A stretch of 10,514 nucleotides of DNA, taken from contig JAYZDB010000204.1 in assembly GCA_036338025.1 (NCBI GenBank), positions 1-10,514 on the forward strand, written 5' to 3'. Under the pieces are notes generated by a model. That model worked only from the letters and a program-made list of their open reading frames with translations, was not told the DNA's origin and did no database searches. Positions 7,303-10,514 of the stretch are shown piece after piece. The position numbers and the translations under genes are program-made. The stretch's first letter is position 1. The number at the start of each line of letters is the position of its first letter. This DNA comes from JAYZDB01 sp036338025. Its GTDB lineage: Bacteria; Planctomycetota; UBA1135; UBA2386.

Positions 7303-8153
7303 CCCGCGTTCTCATTTTAGGAGATGAAAGAAAGGGCGGAACCGGACAGGTCGTCGATGCCTTCGCCGCCTGGCTCAGGGATGAAGTTGCACAAGTCGAT
7401 GACGTAGAGGTTCTCCTCGATCGGGACGCCTGCTTGCCAGACCAGTCTGCAGACCTGGTCTGTGTGTTCGGAGGCGATGGATCCATCCTGGCCGCAGCCC
7501 GTCGGATGGGGCAACGACAGCAGCCCACCCTCGGTATCAACCTCGGTCGTCTCGGATTTCTCACCACCTGCCGCCCCAAAAGGGCGCAGGAGGCGGTGCG
7601 AGCTTTCTTGTCTGGCGAACTGGTTGAAGAACCCCGGACAATGGTCGAATGCCATGTCGAACGTGCCGGCGGGGAAGTCAGTGAACCGGTGCTGGTACTC
7701 AACGACGGAGTCCTCAATCGGAATTCGAGTGCTGGTATCGTCAGCTTGTCGGCGGTGCGCGAAGGGGTAGAGCTCGCATCGTATTCTGGTGATGGGCTGA
7801 TCGTGGCAACGCCAACCGGCTCCACAGCCTATTCACTTGCTGCTGGCGGTCCGGTCTTGTCGCCAGAACTCGAAGCAGTTGTGCTGACGCCCTTGGCAAG
7901 TCACAGCCTGGCCCTCCGCCCCTTGGTCGTACCTCTGGAGCAGGGCTTGGATCTGTTGGTTCAGGAAGCTGGCGGCTTGGGCGCTTGTCCCTTTGTGCTC
8001 GACGGCCAGATCGTCAAGGATGTGTCGGTCGGGGATCGGGTTTGCGTTCGTCCAACAGCGGTGAAATTCCGCCATCTGGCATGGGCCAAGGACAGCTTCT
8101 ACCGGGTGTTCCGAGAGAAGTTCGGCTGGGGTGACGTGCCGCGCCAGCGCTAA
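7299..8153 (+). CDS. nadK: NAD kinase (ATP/polyphosphate-dependent)
   Basis: 284 residues. It phosphorylates NAD to NADP in the cytoplasm. The family signature GGDG is at residues 58-61 (catalytic Asp60), followed by INLGRLGFL and the diagnostic TPTGSTAY at 171-178, then AGGP. The motif usually written NE is LND here (VLNDGVLNRN), a conservative change. The ATG overlaps the dxs TGA as ATGA, so it is the last gene of the operon and probably translationally coupled. In many bacteria nadK lies a gene or two after dxs with tlyA between and recN after; here tlyA and recN are absent. NADPH demand of the MEP pathway makes the grouping sensible, though that link is inference. Confidence 0.94.
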   Translation: MTRVLILGDERKGGTGQVVDAFAAWLRDEVAQVDDVEVLLDRDACLPDQSADLVCVFGGDGSILAAARRMGQRQQPTLGINLGRLGFLTTCRPKRAQEAVRAFLSGELVEEPRTMVECHVERAGGEVSEPVLVLNDGVLNRNSSAGIVSLSAVREGVELASYSGDGLIVATPTGSTAYSLAAGGPVLSPELEAVVLTPLASHSLALRPLVVPLEQGLDLLVQEAGGLGACPFVLDGQIVKDVSVGDRVCVRPTAVKFRHLAWAKDSFYRVFREKFGWGDVPRQR

Positions 8154-8156
8154 CGA

Positions 8157-9548
8157 TCAAGCCGTCTTGACGGCCAGTTCGCGCGCCAGGGACAGCAATA
8201 CCTCGGTGACGGTCGGGTGGTACCAGGGCATCTTCAAGAGATCGTGCACGGTGCCGCGGTAGTACATCGCCGTGGAGATTACGTGCGCGATGTCATCGGC
8301 ACGTGGTCCGAGGATCTGGCTGCCGAGGATCTCACCATCGTCTTTCCTCACCACTAGTTTCCAGACTCCGTGTTGGACGTCCAGGGTGATTGCCCGACCG
8401 GTCTGGGCAAACTTCGCGCTCGCTGTCTCTACCGAAATGCCAGCGGCCTTGGCTTCCGATTCCGTCATTCCGACGCTTGCCAGTGGTGGATCGGTGAAGA
8501 TCACGCTCATTGCCAGGCGGCGTTCGACTGGATGTTCGCCATGCACACCGGCAGCTCCGAGCCCGGCGGCTTTGCCCTCCCAGTTCGCAACGTGTAGCAA
8601 TTGGGCGCTACCGGTGGCATCTCCCGCGACAAAAATGCGGTCATTGGAGGTCCGCATACACTCGTCGTGTCGGACCTCGCCATTCTCAAACTGGACGTGT
8701 GCGGCTTCGAGACCCATGCCCTCGAGACGTGCCCGGCGGCCGGTGGCGGCCAGGAAGTGTGGTGCAACCAGGGTTTCGGGACCCGTAGCGGTTTGGATCC
8801 GGAAGTGCACCAGGTCCTCGACCAGCTCGATCCGTGTGGCCTCGAACGGCGAAACCAGGTGCAAATTAGGTTCTTCCTTCAAGATGCATTCCATCTCGTC
8901 GGACAGCAGCGAGTCGATCTTGGAGAACACCCGCCTGCGACTGGCGAGAACAGTGCGGGTACCCATCCGAGCCAGGAACACTGCCAACTCAAGACCTATA
9001 GCGCCGCTGCCCAATACGATCGCAGACGAAGGTGCCTCGGTGAGGTTCATCACGTCATCACTCGACCAGACCGGGACGTCTTCGATCCCGTCGATCGGAG
9101 GCATGATCGGGTCTGAGCCGGTGGCGAGGACCGCACCGTGGGTAAATCGGTAGGTCTCGGTAGATTGATCCGGGAAGGTCGCCAGCACGGTGTCGGGACC
9201 GTCAAAGCGGGCGTAGGCATCAATCACTTCGTAACCGGTGGCCTCGACACTTTCGATTTTGGCCTTTTGAAAGCGCTGCACTTTGTCTCGCTTGTTCTCC
9301 ATCACCCTTGCGAAATCGATGCTGGGGATGGCGTGACCGATACCTGGGGTGTGGTGGTGGGCGGCCCCGTGAGCCAGGTGCGCTGCATGCAACATGGTCT
9401 TCGTTGGCATGCAACCTCTGAGGATACAAAGGCCGCCGAGTTCGCCTCGGTTGAACAACGCCACCTGTCTGCCGGCTGCCTGGGCAGCAGCGGCGGCGGC
9501 GGTACCAGCCGATCCACCCCCGAGGACCAGGACTTCGTAGGTGCGCAT
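8157..9548 (-). CDS. FAD-dependent pyridine nucleotide-disulfide oxidoreductase (lipoamide dehydrogenase/mercuric reductase-like)
   Basis: 463 residues from the ATG at 9548; a TTG at 9578 would only add ten unconserved residues before the FAD motif. Domain order is class I flavoprotein disulfide reductase: FAD-binding GGGSAG at 10-15, redox-active CILRGC (Cys41, Cys46) followed by MPTK, nucleotide-binding GSGAIG at 180-185, second FAD motif FVAGDATG (Asp310), and C-terminal dimer domain with the His-Glu pair in HPTVTE (His444, Glu449). All catalytic parts are present. The end of the second strand of the nucleotide domain reads ASRRR (202-206) instead of the acidic residue typical of NAD-using lipoamide dehydrogenases, which suggests NADPH. 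No pyruvate or oxoglutarate dehydrogenase genes are nearby, so a specific substrate (lipoamide, a low-molecular-weight thiol, a metal) cannot be assigned. It converges on nadK with 3 bases between stops. Confidence 0.92.
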   Translation of the reverse strand: MRTYEVLVLGGGSAGTAAAAAAQAAGRQVALFNRGELGGLCILRGCMPTKTMLHAAHLAHGAAHHHTPGIGHAIPSIDFARVMENKRDKVQRFQKAKIESVEATGYEVIDAYARFDGPDTVLATFPDQSTETYRFTHGAVLATGSDPIMPPIDGIEDVPVWSSDDVMNLTEAPSSAIVLGSGAIGLELAVFLARMGTRTVLASRRRVFSKIDSLLSDEMECILKEEPNLHLVSPFEATRIELVEDLVHFRIQTATGPETLVAPHFLAATGRRARLEGMGLEAAHVQFENGEVRHDECMRTSNDRIFVAGDATGSAQLLHVANWEGKAAGLGAAGVHGEHPVERRLAMSVIFTDPPLASVGMTESEAKAAGISVETASAKFAQTGRAITLDVQHGVWKLVVRKDDGEILGSQILGPRADDIAHVISTAMYYRGTVHDLLKMPWYHPTVTEVLLSLARELAVKTA

Positions 9549-9555
9549 CGTGACC

Positions 9556-9561
9556 ACACTA
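9556..9561 (-). promoter_or_regulatory. Candidate -10 hexamer for a leaderless reductase transcript
   Basis: Read on the minus strand, TAGTGT is followed by GGTCACG and then the ATG at 9548, so the hexamer ends 7 bases before the start. No Shine-Dalgarno is present. The 16 bases TAGTGTGGTCACGATG match the start region at 3336-3351 (TACACTGGTACCGATG) at 11 positions. The -35 region is weak. Confidence 0.35.
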
Positions 9562-9690
9562 ACCCGGTGCCGCTGCAATCACGAGCTTGTGGGACTGGCC
9601 TGCGCCCTGGCTGTGAGCCGGTGGCGGCAAATGGAGCCGTGACCGGGACCGCAATCACCGAGCCTCGCCCCGGAGGGCACTGGCGTGCCG

Positions 9691-9724
9691 GAAAGAAAAG
9701 GACCCGAGCTGGCGCCCGGGCCCT
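9691..9724 (-). terminator. Intrinsic terminator-like hairpin, minus strand
   Basis: Read on the minus strand from 9724, an 11-bp stem (GGGCCCGGGC / GCTCGGGTCC plus a closing A-T pair) with loop GCCA is followed directly by TTTTCTTTC. Two pairs are G-U in minus-strand RNA; the same positions are A-C mismatches in plus-strand RNA, and the plus strand has no T tract, so the element is directional. It lies about 140 bases upstream of the reductase ATG with no evident minus-strand gene to its right. It may end a small RNA, insulate the reductase, or attenuate a longer reductase leader. Confidence 0.75.
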
Positions 9725-9851
9725 CAAAGTGTGGTACGTCCCTGTTGTCCGTGGCTGGTTCTGTGCAAGTATCAGACCAAAGCGGTCGCGAAACACTTCT
9801 TCCACGCAAGCCCTTGTTTTTCGGGGTGATCTGCGGGTCCAGGAATCGTCC

Positions 9852-9881
9852 TTGTCAGCGCCTGCTGAGCAGGATTGTCAG
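9852..9881. repeat. TTGTCAG direct repeat flanking a small inverted repeat
   Basis: TTGTCAG occurs at 9852-9858 and 9875-9881, 23 bases apart start to start. Between them is the perfect inverted repeat CCTGC-TGA-GCAGG (9861-9873). The spacing is about two helical turns, so this could be a regulator binding site for one of the divergent genes. No known operator is recognised. Confidence 0.35.
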
Positions 9882-9932
9882 GGTTACGACGATGGCGACG
9901 CTCCGCTGGTGGAATCCCGATAGTGATATCCG

Positions 9933-9963
9933 TTGGCATTTGGCCACCGCGAGTCCGTAGGAT
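9933..9963 (+). promoter_or_regulatory. Candidate promoter and/or ribosome binding site of the epimerase gene
   Basis: TTGGCA (9933-9938) resembles a -35 element and TAGGAT (9958-9963) a -10 element, with a long 19-base spacer. TAGGAT ends 6 bases before the GTG at 9970, which would make the transcript leaderless. However, AGGA at 9959-9962 is also 7 bases from the GTG and could simply be a Shine-Dalgarno. The two readings exclude each other in part. Confidence 0.35.
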
Positions 9964-9969
9964 CCTGCC

Positions 9970-10514
9970 GTGAGCAACTCCTATCTGGTAACTGGCGCCC
10001 AAGGCTGCATCGGTGCCTGGGTGGTCAAACTGCTCGTCGAGCGCGGTGACCGTCCGCTGGTCCTCGATCTCAGCGACGACAATGGGCGTCTGGCGCAGAT
10101 TGCCAGCGCCGAGATCCTCTCCCGGGTCGAGTATCGTTGTGGCGACATCACGGATTTCGACACGGTTCATGGCGTGCTGGAGGAATCCGGGGCCCAACGG
10201 ATCATCCACCTCGCCGGTCTGCAGGTTCCGTTTTGCAAGGCTGACCCACCGTTGGGCGCGGCTGTCAATGTCCTCGGCACGGTGAACATCTTCGAAGCCG
10301 CCAGACGCCAGGGGGTCGAGCGGGTGGCCTACGCCAGTTCGGCGGCCGTCTATGGACCCGATGCCCCCGATCGTGCTGATGAGGCGGCCGACTGTCATCC
10401 AACGACGCATTACGGGGTCTACAAGTGCGCCAATGAAGGCAATGCACGGATCTACTTTCAAGACGAAGGCCTGACATCGGTCGGCTTGCGTCCCCTGACG
10501 GTCTACGGGGTTGC
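9970..10514 (+). CDS. NAD-dependent epimerase/dehydratase, extended SDR family (3' partial)
   Basis: The first 181 codons are present and the gene runs off the right edge. The N-terminal Rossmann motif is TGAQGCIG (residues 8-15, TGxxGxxG of extended SDRs). Asp33 at the end of the second strand (VLDLS) suggests NAD. The middle strand motif HLAG is followed by NVLGTVNIFEAAR, then YASSAAVYG with the catalytic Ser near 124, and the active-site pair YGVYK (Tyr148, Lys152). Family members act on nucleotide-sugars and related substrates (UDP-glucose 4-epimerase, dehydratases); the substrate cannot be told from this half. The GTG start is firm because an in-frame TAG lies four codons upstream and the cofactor loop begins at residue 8. 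It is divergent from the reductase, with a 421-base gap. Confidence 0.92.
   Translation, partial: MSNSYLVTGAQGCIGAWVVKLLVERGDRPLVLDLSDDNGRLAQIASAEILSRVEYRCGDITDFDTVHGVLEESGAQRIIHLAGLQVPFCKADPPLGAAVNVLGTVNIFEAARRQGVERVAYASSAAVYGPDAPDRADEAADCHPTTHYGVYKCANEGNARIYFQDEGLTSVGLRPLTVYGV

Larger units (their letters stand above)
9549..9969. other. Divergent intergenic region (421 bases)
   Basis: No convincing gene is visible on either strand between the divergently transcribed reductase and epimerase genes. Short open frames here lack family motifs and conserved-looking composition. The region holds a minus-strand terminator-like hairpin, a smaller hairpin GGCAC-TGGC-GTGCC at 9676-9689, a direct repeat near 9852-9881, and promoter-like elements at both ends. 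I found no tRNA- or rRNA-like sequence here. Confidence 0.6.

Noticed and set aside
9302..9809. Minus-strand open frames beginning near 9805-9809, with a protein-like opening VEEVFRDRFGLILAQN
   Set aside because: They read through the terminator hairpin and one overlaps the reductase gene in another frame; composition turns into Arg/Pro/Gly-rich shadow sequence. A decayed gene remnant upstream of the terminator cannot be fully excluded.
9685..9960. 91-codon plus-strand open frame in the divergent intergenic region
   Set aside because: It runs through the terminator hairpin and the repeat pair, has no recognisable motif and no ribosome binding site, and ends just before the epimerase start.
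9772..10461. 229-codon minus-strand open frame opposite the epimerase gene
   Set aside because: The plus strand encodes clear SDR motifs here (TGAQGCIG, YGVYK); the antisense product has none.
1..10514. CRISPR arrays, insertion sequences, phage or toxin-antitoxin genes
   Set aside because: No array-like spaced repeats, transposase motifs or terminal inverted repeats were seen; most of the window is housekeeping metabolism.

Overview
This is a GC-rich bacterial window (roughly 60% by eye) with eight protein genes, two of them cut by the window ends. The best guess for the host is a planctomycete or a related lineage. The reasons are an unusual DXS in which the thiamine-diphosphate motif reads GDA instead of GDG, a TPR lipoprotein carrying an HExxH motif, and a small lysine-rich secreted protein ending in Trp/Lys/Asn-rich sequence. 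This assignment comes from memory of those families, not from a search.

Layout from left to right. (1) A plus-strand lipoprotein gene (signal peptide with lipobox, TPR-like helices, C-terminal HExxH...E) enters from the left edge and ends at 2330. (2) A 160-base gap carries two small hairpins and leads to a secreted lysine-rich protein (2491-3297). (3) A compact four-gene plus-strand run follows: a membrane-anchored coiled-coil protein (3349-4440), a farnesyl-diphosphate-type prenyl synthase (4437-5351), 1-deoxy-D-xylulose-5-phosphate synthase (5317-7302) and NAD kinase (7299-8153). These genes overlap by 4, 35 and 4 bases, so they are almost certainly one operon. (4) A minus-strand flavoprotein disulfide reductase (8157-9548) meets NAD kinase tail to tail with 3 bases between the stop codons. 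(5) A 421-base divergent intergenic region contains a clear minus-strand intrinsic terminator, a TTGTCAG direct repeat and promoter-like elements. (6) An extended-SDR epimerase/dehydratase gene starts at 9970 and runs off the right edge.

The operon is a start and an end of isoprenoid precursor supply: DXS opens the MEP pathway and the IspA-type synthase condenses IPP and DMAPP into a C15 prenyl diphosphate. NAD kinase makes NADP, which the MEP pathway needs as NADPH. The ispA-dxs-nadK neighbourhood resembles the common bacterial xseAB-ispA-dxs-tlyA-nadK-recN cluster, but here an uncharacterised membrane coiled-coil gene occupies the slot just before ispA where xseB usually sits, and nadK follows dxs directly.

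No CRISPR array, transposase, phage gene, tRNA or rRNA was seen. The points most worth checking are the possible zinc-protease domain of the lipoprotein, the orphan minus-strand terminator upstream of the reductase, and two genes with a -10-like hexamer exactly seven bases before an ATG and no Shine-Dalgarno, which suggests leaderless mRNAs.
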